A stretch of 64,000 nt of DNA from Bagarius yarrelli (Eukaryota; Chordata; Actinopteri; Siluriformes; Sisoridae). Location of the stretch: the NCBI GenBank assembly GCA_005784505.1, contig VCAZ01000042.1:2972854-3036853 (forward strand). Direction: 5' to 3'. Each line of letters opens with the position of its first letter. The stretch's first letter is position 1. Below are positions 32,870-45,251 of this stretch, in pieces. The notes under the pieces were generated by a model that was not told the origin of the DNA, searched no databases, and saw only the letters and a list, made by a program, of their open reading frames with translations. The translations under genes were made by a program, and so were the position numbers.

Positions 32870-34860
32870 GGTGTATGATGGATGCTAACCACACAATGTG
32901 TACTCCTGTGGGCATCATAATTTAAAAACATAAGCACGATGAACAAGATATAGAGAAGTACATGGAAAAATAAAATAACTCATGGTTTTAAAAAAGGAGA
33001 ACAGAATGAAAAGGAGTAGGGATGTAGAAATGATGACCTTGTCATTAGCAGTGCACATGATGAAAGAATAACAGCCAACAGACAAATTAGGTAACGTGAT
33101 TCATGCAAACCCAATCTCAGCAACAAGGAAAGCAAATGAGAGCACAGTGCCGAAAAATTAAATGCCCTCAAACACCAAAAACTCCAGCTGTAAAGGAAGC
33201 AGTGGCGAAAAAAAGCAGAGAGCAAGAAGCAAAGAATTCAAAGGTCAAAGAGATGATCAAAAAATGAAGGAAGACACAAGACAAAACCTCAAGACAAGTA
33301 GAAACTGTCTGCGACCTCAGAGAAGAAGAGACAAAAATGTTACAAAGGGTACAGTGGAACATGGATTCAGAGACTCTAAGTAGGGAATGGCGAAGAAATC
33401 TGGGAACGTTCAGGGACCCAAACACACCAATACTTCTGTTAACAGTGCCGCAAGCGTGTAAAGAACCCTACAGTATATTTCGGTCTGCTGCAGGTGGAAG
33501 TTCGGCTTTATATTAAATAAATCTGAAGATGGATGACATTAATAATTACATGAGACAGTATAATAATTACATGAGACAGTATCCCAGCAGTTAAAAATTT
33601 CTTTTGTTGCTTTTTTAGTCAATAGTCAATAGTTTTTTTATGTACATTTCATAAAGTTAAAAAGCGATATATGCAGTTTTATGTTCATTTTATCTTCTAG
33701 GAAAGCTTTACGCATACACGAGAGTAGGCAAACACTAGAGTATAAGGGGTGTTGACAGGAAAAGCATGCAAATAAAGACAAAGGGAATAACTAGCAGGGG
33801 TAACTCAGATTGGATAAAGATGGAAAAGTCAATATAAAAATTGTTTAATAACACTTTGATCACAAGCTCACATAAACACTGGCCCTGAGGGTAGGCCCAT
33901 GCGGCACATCAGATTTGATAGCTTGGAAAAAGCCTAATTAGGAAGAAGACTGAAAAAAGTTAATAACGCGTCCGACCAACAAAACTGGTCGCCCAATATT
34001 CAAAAGTGGTACACAGGGATAGACTTGTATTGATATTTTAGCATCCAAATACATCCAGAGGCACAGTTTCTTTTCGTCTTTGCCTTTGAAGAAAGGCCAC
34101 ATATGTGCCTCGCCTATGCCCAGAACTACTAGGAAAGCACGATAGTATTTATCCTGGCAGGTGACACAAGGTCTGTTGCAATATGTGAATGGTTTACTGA
34201 GATGCAGTTAAACAAAAAAGTGCGTAAAAAAAACAAGACAAACAGGCTCACAAATCGCGATGGTAATGGCCACTAAGTCAGCAAGGATAAAATGCAAGTC
34301 AGTAAAACTAAAATAGAATACTTAAGTTGTGAGCTTGAGAGCATCAATTTAAAAAATTAGCGTAAAAAACGTAGACAAAAATTGTTGAATGCTATGAATC
34401 CTAGACAGGGCATGTTACAGCAGGCTATAAACATGCCATGTTGTGTTAAAAACAGAGTGGCTCATAACCCAGAGATCGATGGATCACAACCTTTCTCTAC
34501 TTTTAGAGGGGGAAGTAATGTTGAAAAAATGGGAAAGACAAAAACATAAGAGTGGGATAGAAATATTTTTTAAAATGCAAATAGCTTTTTACAGAAAAGT
34601 GCAGTCTGTGCAGACGGAGGCCGCGGCCCCTACTAAATCTGGCATGACAATGGCTGCACCGGAAGGAATAATGTGTTGAAATGTGGTCAGTGTATAAAAT
34701 GCATAGATAAGTAGTGGGTTACGCGGCAGCCAATGCTGTTTTCGCACCTTAAGCGGGCAGAGTTAGGAATTTTGGCCTTAGCAGATTTTTGCCTATTTCA
34801 CATACATTTTTTTGGGGGGTGGAATTAAGTGATCATTGTAAAAATGTAAAGATAATTAAA
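32870..34860. other. Unidentified A-rich tract, no gene recognised
   Basis: The plus strand is rich in A and purines over long stretches (for example 33160-33420). Short open frames occur (33162-33383; 34443-34679), but I recognise no domain. It could be a decayed retroelement. There is no LTR pair or RT motif that I can see. Confidence 0.35.
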
Positions 34861-34940
34861 TTAGTGCTTAAACAGTAAGTTAATAGTGACCGCGCGTCGT
34901 AGTAAAATAAAATAGTTCAACAGGGAAAACTGTGCAACTG

Positions 34941-35100
34941 GGAAGTGGTGGCTCATGGTTAAGGTGTTGGATTACCAACCCGAAGGTTGTGGGTTCGATT
35001 CCCAGCTCTGGCAGGCCACCACTGCTGGACCTCTGAGCAAGGCCCTTAACCCTCTGTTGTATAACAAGGAATATTGTAAGTCGCTCTGGATAAGTGATTC
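34941..35100 (+). mobile_element. tRNA-like SINE copy
   Basis: Reads ggtggctcatggttaaggtg (A-box region), gtgggttcgattcccagctc (B box), gagcaaggcccttaaccctc and ttgtaagtcgctctggataa. It is among the clearest tRNA-like heads in the window, although it lacks a clover-leaf-forming 3' part, so it is not a functional tRNA gene. Confidence 0.75.
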
Positions 35101-35104
35101 TTCC

Positions 35105-35620
35105 AAACAAAGACTTTTTGGACATTTTTTGCACCATTTTTGTGCACTCGCATGTCACCTCTCGCATTGATTACTGTAACTCCAGTTAACTTAAAATTCT
35201 GCTGCCTGTATGATAACCCTGCACACATTATCTAACACATAACACTATTTATATAACACATTACACCATTTATATAACACATTAAACCCTCTATATAACA
35301 CATAACACTCTCTATAAAACACATTACACCATCTATATAACACATTACAACATCTGTTCAACAGCTTCATTGGGTTGCATTCAAATTTTGCATGAAATTT
35401 AAAATTCCTATTTACACCTACAAACCTCTTCGTCTGAATAAAACTTTTAATAGTGAAAAACATAATCCAATCCGGGACCCCTGCTCCATGTGAGGCCACT
35501 CGGCTGCAGCCTACTCAAGCTTATGCATTAACCCTGCAAATTTTCACTCCACCGGACTTCATCACAGCTTTGACGTGAGGCTGACACGCCACACATTTTA
35601 ACTTAAACTGGTTTTACTTT
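35105..35620 (+). mobile_element. Decayed LINE C-terminal fragment with internal minisatellite
   Basis: Translated traces such as IDYCNS (near 35170) and a later region equivalent to the IDFKI..YKAL stretch of L2-type LINEs suggest the 3' coding end of a non-LTR element. Between them lies a 27-bp tandem repeat (about 35225-35360). The assignment is weak. Confidence 0.4.
35225..35360. repeat. 27-bp minisatellite, about five units
   Basis: Imperfect units of the type ataacacattacaccatct recur about every 27 bp. Because 27 is divisible by three, the reverse strand shows a spurious open frame of 9-residue repeats. Confidence 0.7.
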
Positions 35621-37500
35621 GTGTACTTTCTATTGTTACCTACGTTGTGATACCTGGTCAAAATGAAATCAGCACAGGAATCATAAATTACACACAGCAG
35701 TAAAATAAAAGTATATATGCACAAGCAAGTGTTTTCTTAACATGGGGTAATGATAGCCACTTTGAGTTCGAGTTCATGTAAAAGGTGTAACGTGTTATTT
35801 TTATGGAGATTTATAAAGGATTGAGGATAATTCCACTGTCATAATGTATACAAGGAGTGATGTAGATCCAGGATGTGGCAGGTGTGGGTCAGCCGAGGAG
35901 AATCCACAGTGCTGTTCTTTCAACTAAAAGCTGTAAGTCAGAAATAAATATAAGATTAATATGAATAAATATTGAGAACTAAGAAAGTTTATTGATAAGT
36001 GGGATATTAGTTTTACATTACGCCATTATCCACAGCAGCATACATTTTATAAAACTAGGCGGTTAGGGGTTTTGCTCAGGGACCCAGAATTGACATCTTG
36101 GAGGCCCTGTGAATAAGCTCATATACGCACCAATTCTTATAGCAATACTACTGAACCTAACTCACTATAAAAGCACAGCCACATAAAGTACAACCATCTC
36201 ACCTGTAGTATGTTTCCTCCTACATCACTGTGAATAATCCAGGGCTGTAAATACTCTCCAAGACATGAAATAAAGTTTAATTGTTATATAAACAAACGAG
36301 GTGATGCAGCAGATCTAAATAAAGCACAGTTTACTGATGCACTTAGCCAGACGGTCTCTGTAACTGGGATCAGTCTCTCATCTGCAACGGAAAAGCTGAG
36401 GATTTATACATTTACAGCATGTGGCAGATGCAGTTAAGGGCCTATTTTAAAGGCTCCTTGTGATTCTGGGACTCACAACTTTCTACACAATAATTGAACA
36501 CTTTTTCAATATGCTACCACCTCTCTGTATATACCACCAGAATAATAAGAACGCTGTCCACACAGGGGTCTTCTTGCTAATATTAAAGCCTATTTAAACA
36601 TCTAAATGTGCAAGTTTTGAATGTTTACTTTCCTGGTGAGCAAAATAAAACTGTGTGCTGTAAATAAGCGGATAAATGTTGTCAGCTTTTTTTGACTCAT
36701 ATTGCAGTCACACACGTATCAAGGTGTGTTCTTTTATACAAATTGCATATCGCACACACACACGTAACAAATAACCTGACATGTAAGGACACATTCAGAG
36801 TAAATCCATTGTTCACTAAATAAAGAAATATCATATTAAATGGTGTGGTCTAATAGGTAAAAATTTGTGGCAATTACTACAATGACTGAAGTAAAATTTG
36901 GGGGTGGAGGTATCATAATTCTCAGCAACTGGTTGTTCAGTTTTATGTCCAAATGTGTGCACTGCGGTGTGTTTTAATTGCTCTTTAACTGTTTGTTGCT
37001 TTGTGACTCACACAGTATCACATCCACCATTCACCCGAGTGTATAATTAGAAACTTAAAATACACACTATTAATGTTTGGACTCCACACCTCGAAAGGCG
37101 TTTTCTTGTACGCCAATATTTATAACAGATTAATGTGGAATCTTCTATAACAAATGTAATCTTTAAAAAGATTCAAAACAGATTTTTAAAATAAAACATA
37201 CTGTCATTTTAACATTTTACTGCACAAACTAACTTGAATGGAGTCAGGTCAGGAAGCAGACAGACTGGCTAAACCGACAGTTGCCTATGTCACAGAATTT
37301 AGTTAATTCTCAGCACATAGACATTCTTTCACTGAGATATCACACTATAGAGACTGTGTCTGTTTAAAGAAAACAAAAAAAAACTTTTAACTAGTTAAAG
37401 AGTAACAATTTAATTGATGTTCAACAATGAAAAAAATTATATAATTCAGAGAAACAAATGATAAATTTTGGCTTATTAAATATCAGATATTTTGTAAATG
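35620..37500. other. AT-rich intergenic DNA; no gene seen
   Basis: Only a short antisense SINE trace (36040-36105, ttaggggttttgctcaggga) is recognisable. The rest contains no motif, long open frame or clear repeat that I can name. Confidence 0.45.
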
Positions 37501-38430
37501 ATTTGATTACTAAATATAAACGAGATGTGCTCTGTTTGAGAGAAACCTGGCTGAAAACCATGATTACATTATATTAAATAAGATTATACTGTTATAACAC
37601 ATGAGCCACATCCGAAATGTAAAGAGGGAGGGGTTTGGGTTAATTTATGATAATATTTTTTAGTATTTCTTAGAGAGCTGGTTTCAAAGTATAACTCGTT
37701 TTTAGCTCCAGACACACAATGGACTGGCCAAGTTGAATCTTAGGAGGGGACCAAACACCAAGAAAGGGATTTTGCAGTGAGGAAAACGAGTCGGCGTCAG
37801 GAATAGTAGCATTCTGCTAGCCAACGTACAGTCTCTGGATAATAACGTGATGACCTCAGGGCTAGCTTTAAGTTCCAGCAGGACATTAGGAACTGCAACC
37901 TCTTGTGCTTCACTAAAACATGGCTTAACCCACTCCATTCAACTGACTGAGTTCTTTTTCGCTGCATGGACAGAACAGCGGATTTGGAGAAGACAAGTGT
38001 GGTTTGATAGTTAATACTAGCTGGAGGGCTAACACTAGCATTGTTCCTCTCACATGCTCCTGCATACTGAACCTGGAACTTTTAACACTCAAATGTCGTC
38101 CCTTCTACCTCCCACAGGACTTCACTTCGGTATTCATCAGGGCAGTTTATATTCCACCTGATGTAGACACAGACACATATGTGAGCTACATGAGGATTTT
38201 ACTGCACACCAAATGAGGAATAAATCTTGGAACAAATCGTTCTGGGGGATTATAACAAAGCCAACCTTGGACACGCGACACCTAACTTCTATCAGCACGT
38301 CACATGCTCCACCAGGGGCAGCTGAACACTTTACCAATGCTACACACTGATAAAAGAAAGCTACAAGGTACAATCTTGTCCTCCATTTGGGAAATTGGAC
38401 CACAATCTTCCTTACGCCGAAATACAAATA

Positions 38431-38877
38431 CCAGTTGAATTCAATTCAATTTCAATTCAATTCAGTTTTATTTGTATGGCGCTTTTTACAGTGGTGATTG
38501 TCACAAAGCAGCTTTACACAATTAAAGAAATTATGAGATAAAATGAAACAGAAATCAGTTTGTCCCTGATGAGCAAGCCGACAGTGGCAAGGAAAAACTC
38601 CCTGAGATGGAAATAGGAAGAAACCTTGAGAGAACCCATCCTCATTTGGGTGAAAAACAAGTAGCAGGGATTATGTGGTTACATTGAGTGTGTGTGAGCA
38701 ACTTAAATCACTAGTCCTTAAAGAACAGCTGGAACGTCTTTATGGCGAAGTGGGACATCCTTGGTCACCCTGATGATGTATCATCTGCTAGAGCAGGTCA
38801 CAGGGAAGGGTTCAACAGGTCCAGGGTGGAGATGGGGTCAGGATCACCGGCAGCTCCGTTGTGGCATATGGAACTCA

Positions 38878-38920
<43 letters not shown>

Positions 38921-41900
38921 AAGGAAAACAAAAAAGAAGGAAAACAGTTAAGTGACAATGTAATCACACGGTTTGGATTGATTAAATGAATAACATAGAG
39001 TGCAGGGGTGGAAGACTAACTAGGTCAGCATAAGTAAAAGGAGAACCAGAGGGAAACACAGACATGAGGGCTCCCTGATAGGTTAAGCAACCAGCAACCA
39101 ACCAAACCATCAACACCGTGATCAATAAGAGAGGGGATGACAGCATCTAAACATACCAGATCACCGTAATGCTCAACACCCATGAGTCCCCCAGATCTAC
39201 TCCTTTATCTAAGGGGAATCAATACAAAATGCTTGATTAAATAAATATGTTTTTTAACCTGGACTTAAACACTGAGACTGTGTCTAATTCTCGAACATAC
39301 ATAGGGAGGCTATTCCATAGCTTTGGGGCTCTGTAAGAAAAGGCCCTGCCCCCTGGTGTAGTTTTTATAATTCGCGGTACTGACAGGAAGCCTGCATCCT
39401 TTGATCGAAGTAGGCGTGGCGGAACGTAAGACACTAGAAGTTCGCTTAGGTACTGCGATGCGAGACCATTTAGAGCTTTATAAGTTAACAGTAGTATTTT
39501 AAAATCGATGCGGTGTCTTACTGGGAGCCAATGCAGTGTGGATAGGACCGGCGTGATGTATATCTTGCTGCTGCGTTCTGGACTAACTAATGTTTATTAA
39601 TGCACCTAGTTGAACATCCAAACAGTAAAGCATTTCAGTAATCCAGCCTTGATGTGATAAACGCATGAACTAATTTTTCTGCATCATTAAGTGACAAGTT
39701 ATTTCTTATTTTAGCGAGATGATAGAACGCTATCCTGGTAATATAATCGACATGGGCTTCAAGTCAGAGATTGGAGTCTAAAATCACACCCAGATCTTTT
39801 ACTGTTGCACTTGGTGAAACAGAAAGACTGTCTAGGGTTAAGGTGTGATCAGGAAGCTTACCTTTAGCTACCTGTGGTCCTAGAACCAGAACCTCCGTCT
39901 TGTCATGGTTAAGCAAGAGGAAATTGCATAACATCCAATCCCTTATTTCCTTCACACATTGCTTAATTTTATTAAACTGGCCTTTCGCATCAGGCCTTGA
40001 TGAGACGTATAGCTGTGTTTCATCAGCGTAACAGTGGAAACTGATATCATGCTTACAAATTATGTTTCCCAGAGGCATCATGTAAAGAGAGAAAAGAAGT
40101 GGGCCTAAAACCGAGCCCTGTGGAACACCATACTTTACAAGGGAGCACGCAGAATAATCACCATTTAAATTAACAAACTGGTAACGATCGGTTAAATAGG
40201 ACCTGAGCCACGCAAGAGCCGTTCCTTGAATTCCTACTAATTTTTCTAATCTTTGAAGAAGAATATCATGATCTATGGTGTCGAAAACCACACTAAGGTC
40301 AAGTAATATAAGCAATTTGCTACTTTGACCAGTGCTGTCTCTGTGCTGTGGTGAGGCCTGAATCCTGATTGATAAAGTTCGTGTATGTTATTTCTTTGTA
40401 AATATGAACATAACTGCTGCGCTACTACCTTCTCTAGGATTTTGGAGATAAACGGAAGGTTAGATATCGGCCTGTAGTTTGACAGCTCATTGTGGTCGAG
40501 GTCAGGTTTCTTAATTAAAGGTTTAACAACTGCTAATTTAAAAGATTTCGGAACATACCCACTGCTGAGTGAAGAGTTAACTATTTTCAACAGGGGTTCT
40601 GATACTGCCGGCGTTGGTATAGGGTCTAATACACAAGTTGATGATTTTGTGGAAGAGATGGAAGAGATGAGTGTGAATAGGTTGTTCTCTTCCAGAGGAG
40701 TAAAATTTTCTAAGCTCTGATCTGATGCAGTTAGTTGTTCATCAGAATCATTCGAAAGGTCTGGTTTTAAAGCATGAATTTTCTGCCTAATGTTTGCAAT
40801 TTTATTATTAAAAAAGTTCATGAAATCCTCACTGCTGCACGCAGTTATAGTGTAGTTTTCTGAGGGCGTCTTATTCCTAGTTCATTTTGCGATGGTGTCA
40901 AATAGAAATCTAGGATTATTTTTATTATTTTCAATAAGTTTAGAAAGATACGTTGATCTAGTTACACTAAGAGCTTTTTTATAAGCTAGAATTCCCTCTT
41001 TCCATGCTGCCTGGAAAACCAACAATCTAGTTTGGCGTCATTTACGTTCTAGTTTACGGGCGCTCTGTTTTACAGAGCGTGTGTGTTCATTATACCAAGG
41101 AGCGAGTTTCTTATCTTTAATTATTTTTCTTTTAACTGGAGCCACGTTATCCAACGTATCACGGAATGCGGAATCTATGTATTCAGTCGCCTGCTCGAGT
41201 TCTGTTGGATCAGACGGCGATCCAATGACAGAATACAATTCTGGAAGACAATTAATAAAGCTCTGAGAGCAGAAGTTGATGTAAATGTACGTTTAAAGCG
41301 GTAGCGCGGCGCTACGTGTGCATTATTAGTATGACGCATTTTAAATGACATAAGATGGTGATCAGAAATAATTTCGCACTGAGGAATTGTTACTATATTA
41401 CTTATACTTATTCCGAAAGATAATATTAAGTCTAATGTGTGACCATCTTTATGAGTGGGTCCTATTACACACTGATTTACTCCCACTGAGTCGAGTGAGG
41501 ACATAAATGCTGTTCTCAGTGGGTTGTCTGAGTTTTCAAAATGAATATTAAAGTCTCCAGCAATTAATGCTTTATCAACGGAGACAACCAGGTTAGACAG
41601 GAAATCTGCAAATTCACTAAGAAATTTGGAGTACGGTCCTGGGGGTCTGTAAATAAGAACTAGAGAAATCGATTGTTTATTATTTGTCTCTGCAGATGTA
41701 AGATTACTGCAGAGAGCTTTAAATGAATTAAAATTTTGTCCATGTTTTTCTGTAATGATAGTTAGATTATTATTATAAATAACTGCGACGCCTCCTCCTC
41801 TACCATTTGGGCGAGGCTGATGTATGTAGCTAAATGCTGGAGGAGTAGCTTCATTTAATGCTACATACTCATTCGGTTTTATGCCATGTTTCTGTTAAAC

Positions 41901-42230
41901 ACAAAATGTCAAACTCCAGATCTGAGATCATTTCATCAACCATAAGTGCTTTAGAAGTAAGAGATCTAATGTTTAACAATCCTAGCTTCAGATCAGAGGT
42001 GCAGGCTGTGTGTTCAGTATTCTCTGAATTACGAATATCTACTTTTGGGGTTTTTCTGGATTTATATTGTTTAGCTCGGAGAACAGACACAGTCTCAATA
42101 TTATAAACCCTGAGTGACGACTGAGCAGACGGTCAGATTAGCCTGTTGGTCTGCTGCTTGGCCTGGGCTCTGGGTAGTCAAAGATTAACTAGTCCTATTC
42201 TATAACTATGAGCTATGTTGTAAGAAAGGA
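38431..42230 (-). mobile_element. Nearly full-length L2/CR1-like LINE (minus strand)
   Basis: In element order: endonuclease start (42090-41869, LLNIRSLTSKALMVDEMISD), later endonuclease and linker pieces (41504-41038), RT (40821-40273 and 40315-39764: ISNLPFISKILEKVVAQQL, YGVPQGSVLGPLLFSLY), C-terminus (39434-39237, APKLWNSLPMYVRELDTVSV) and a long 3' UTR ending in TTGAA-type repeats at 38431-38470. The catalytic YADD reads YADE, and several frame breaks are present, so it is dead. A (GA) run lies at 38883-38918 in the 3' UTR. It splits the plus-strand LINE around it. Confidence 0.85.
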
Positions 42231-42731
42231 GAGTGGCTCCTTCCAAACTGGACGGATCAATTTGTTTGCAATACACACTGTATGACATGAACTGGGAAAG
42301 GTTTTGCCGTTGCTCTGACCACATCGATAAGTTTACCGAAGCGGTGGTGGGATTTGTCGGAAAAATATCAGGAGACACCCTACAAAAATCAGTGATCCGC
42401 ACTTTTCTAAACCAAAAGCCATGGGTAGATATATCCATCTGCCAAGTGGTGACAGCACGTACCGTCACCAACAACGCACAAAAAGCAATAAAGATGCGAT
42501 ATCGTCAGAGACTACATCGTTAAAACACTTGCAGACACAGTGGATCCTCTAAAGTTCGCTTACCATCACCATAGATCCACAACCAATGCCATCACACACC
42601 TATAATACAGTTAGCCACCTGGACAGTGGGTATTATGTTAAACTGCTGTTTTTTCGTTTATTACTGCTCAGCATTTAACACCATCATCCCATCCAGACTT
42701 ACCAGAAAGCTTGGTGACCTATGAATTAGCC

Positions 42732-45080
42732 CAGGGGTGTCAAACTCAAATTCACAGTGGGCCAAAATTAACTGGGACGAAGTTGCAGGCCAAACTCAAT
42801 ATTTATTGAAAAATTGACTGCAATTGTGCAGATATGTAATGTTGAACCTTTACATATGGAAACAAACTTTAGTTTTGCGTAAACATTGAATCTGGAACAA
42901 GCAAAGTTTAATATTACAAACAACATGAGAAATTAAATTTGAAATAAAACACACATCGGTGGTATTCGTTTCTTATTATGTCTCTCTCTATCTGTAGCCT
43001 TTTGAGTTCCTTTTTAGTGCAAATATTTTTTCACAGGCCAACAACAAAACAACCAAATATAATAATAATTTCATTCAATGAATGAATGAAATTATTAATT
43101 AACTATTAACAGTCCATGCCTTGGAGTAGAAAAAGTGCATAAAGACAACAACATTCATTCAGGCTCAGTTTGCTACACTCTGATTTACTGATGCACATTG
43201 GTTCAAGCCAGATACCTGGCATCTCTTCTTAGATGCAAGTGCATCAATGTCTGGGGTTAGGCTCTGAGCTAAGAAAATCCTCAGGATTGAGTAAAGGTGT
43301 TCATCAGTGAGACAACTCCTGAGTGGTGTTTTGTTCATTTTCATCAAAGAGAACAGTTGCTCACATAGATATGTGCTGCCAAACATAGAGAGAATTTGAG
43401 CAGCTTGGGCATGGAGTTGGGGCAGTGTGTCAGGGAGGAAACATGGAAACTGTGCAGCACCCACAGAGTCATGCTTTGACTACACTGAAGTTCAATCAGC
43501 TCTATTTGGAGGTTTCGACGTCAACCGAAAACGGATTAGTAAGCAGTTCAAATCTGCTTTTTGGGCTTCAAAGTTGAAAAATCGCCGGGTAAACTTGGGG
43601 CTGAGTACGCTGAGTTTTTCAGCAAACTGTGCACTAGGAAACACGGCAGAAGAGATCTGCTCTTTCATGGTTTGGCAGCACGGAAAATGACCCAAGTTTC
43701 CTTTCAGCATCTGAGTCTCCCACAGGCACAACGTTTAAAAGCCCTCATCGCAGCGTACATGTCTGTGATGACGTGGCCCCTCCCCTGAAGCTGCAGGTTG
43801 AGCACATTGAGATAACTCAGGATGTCACACAGAAATGCCAGCTCACACAGAAACGCTTTATCCCTGAGCTTTGTTGTGTCTTTCCCTTTGCTTTCCACAA
43901 TCTGACAGATTTCCTCACAAAGCTTAAAACATCTGTTCAGTACTTTTCCTCGGCTTTGCCATCTTACCTCTGTGTGATAGGGCACGTCTGTGTATTCCGA
44001 ACCAAACTCCTCCAGAAAAGACTTAAACTGGTGGTGATTTAATCCTTTGGCTCTTATGAAGTTAACTACTTGTGTTATGGTGCTTATAACATGTTCCATT
44101 TTCAGGGCTTTGCCACACAACGCTTCCTGGTGTATGATGCAGTGATAAACTGTAAGCTCACCTGCATGGTTCTCCCGCATCTTCTCCCAAATCCTGCCCA
44201 CTAGTCCACTCTTTTGACTGCACATCGCGGGCGCACCATCTGTCATCAGTCCCACAAGTTTATCCCAAGGCAGCCTCATTTTATTTACACATTTGGATAC
44301 TTCTTCAAAGATTTCTTTACCTGTGGTTGTGCCATGCATTGATTTTAATTCCTCTGTAACGCACAGACTCGAGTCCACTCCACAGATGAAGATTGACAGC
44401 TGGGCAGTATCAGATGTGTTGCTGCTCTCATCCACAGCAAGAGAGTATGCGATAAAATCTTTTTTCTTTTTCATCAGATGTTCGTGTAGATTGGTAGCTA
44501 GCTCATATGTACGCTCAGCCACAGTGTTTCTGCTCAAGCTTTTTATCTAGGCACACGATGTCACAAACTTTGACCATGCACTTTTTGACAAACTCTCCCC
44601 CATTAAGGCCCGGGCTGATTTTGCAATCTCTGTTACCACAATAAAACCTTTACAGCAGCCTCACTTTGTGATTTTGCTTTTGTGAACATAGTCTGCCGTG
44701 AAACCAGACTTTTTTTCATCTCCTCTACCTTTTGGAGCTTGTGATTTACGTCCAGGTCCTTGTACTTGTCGTGGCATTTCCTTTCATAGTGTCTTCTTAT
44801 GTTATATTCTTTCCTTACAGGAAAGAATCTGTCTTGAAAGCTTCTTTTTCCATCTTTTGTTTGGCCATTTTTGGGGAAGGGTGGATTAAGTTTGTCCTAG
44901 GTGACTGGTAGCATGGATGCTAATGATTGTCAACAGAAAAGGAGGGGGCACTTGGCGGTCTCGACTGACGCGCCAATGCACTAACAAAGCATTCTATGAT
45001 ATATACTGGCGGGCCAGCTCTAATGCACATTTGATATGATCTTGCGGGCCAGAGATAATTACACAGCGGGCCAGATTTGG
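42732..45080 (-). mobile_element. hAT-type DNA transposon with broken transposase
   Basis: The left end reads CAGGGGTGTCAAACTC, the classic hAT (Charlie-like) terminus, followed by cacagtgggcc. The right part shows gcgggccagatttggcc but the terminal repeat is worn away. The transposase on the minus strand has 44537-43704 (LAVDESSNTSDTAQLSIFI; LVGLMTDGAPAMCSQKSGLV; YHCIIHQEALCGKAL; EVRWQSRGKVLNRCF) and a C-terminal dimerisation region at 43464-43165 (FGSTYLCEQLFSLMKMNKTP). Upstream remnants at 44540-44850 look like a zinc-finger end in broken frames. It is related to transposases that gave rise to GTF2IRD2/ZBED5-type genes. Frameshifts make it inactive. Confidence 0.85.
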
Positions 45081-45251
45081 CCTCTCTACACCTACAACTG
45101 TACTGCCACGACCAGCTTCCCTTCTATAATCAAGTTTGCTGACAATACTGTGGTAATGGGCCGGATCACCAACAATGATGAGACTACCTTAAGGAGAGAG
45201 CTCTCCAGGTGCCCAGACCTCCTCCTCCTCAATGTCAGCAAAACAAAGTTA

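Larger units (their letters stand above)
37500..45245 (+). mobile_element. Jockey/Rex-like LINE, split by two insertions
   Basis: Pieces in one order and strand: the endonuclease region at 37500-38430 (LKCRPFYLPQDFTSVFIRAVYIPPDVD; 38004-38216), the linker at about 42235-42730 (FTEAVVGFVGKIS; IRTFLNQKPWVD), and RT at about 45082-45245 (IIKFADNTVVMGRITNNDET; catalytic FADD altered to FADN). A minus-strand LINE (38431-42230) and an hAT element (42732-45080) separate them, and another minus-strand LINE (from 45252) replaces its end. It is broken by stops and non-functional. It belongs to the same family as the fragment at 7386-8943. Confidence 0.75.

Noticed and set aside
34941..35100. Possible functional tRNA gene (A and B box present)
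   Set aside because: The acceptor stem cannot pair with a 3' partner and the sequence runs into the SINE body; it is a SINE head.
43165..44537. Domesticated hAT transposase gene (GTF2IRD2/ZBED-like)
   Set aside because: Frameshifts split the coding region, one terminal repeat is recognisable and it sits inside a LINE; it looks like a decayed transposon.
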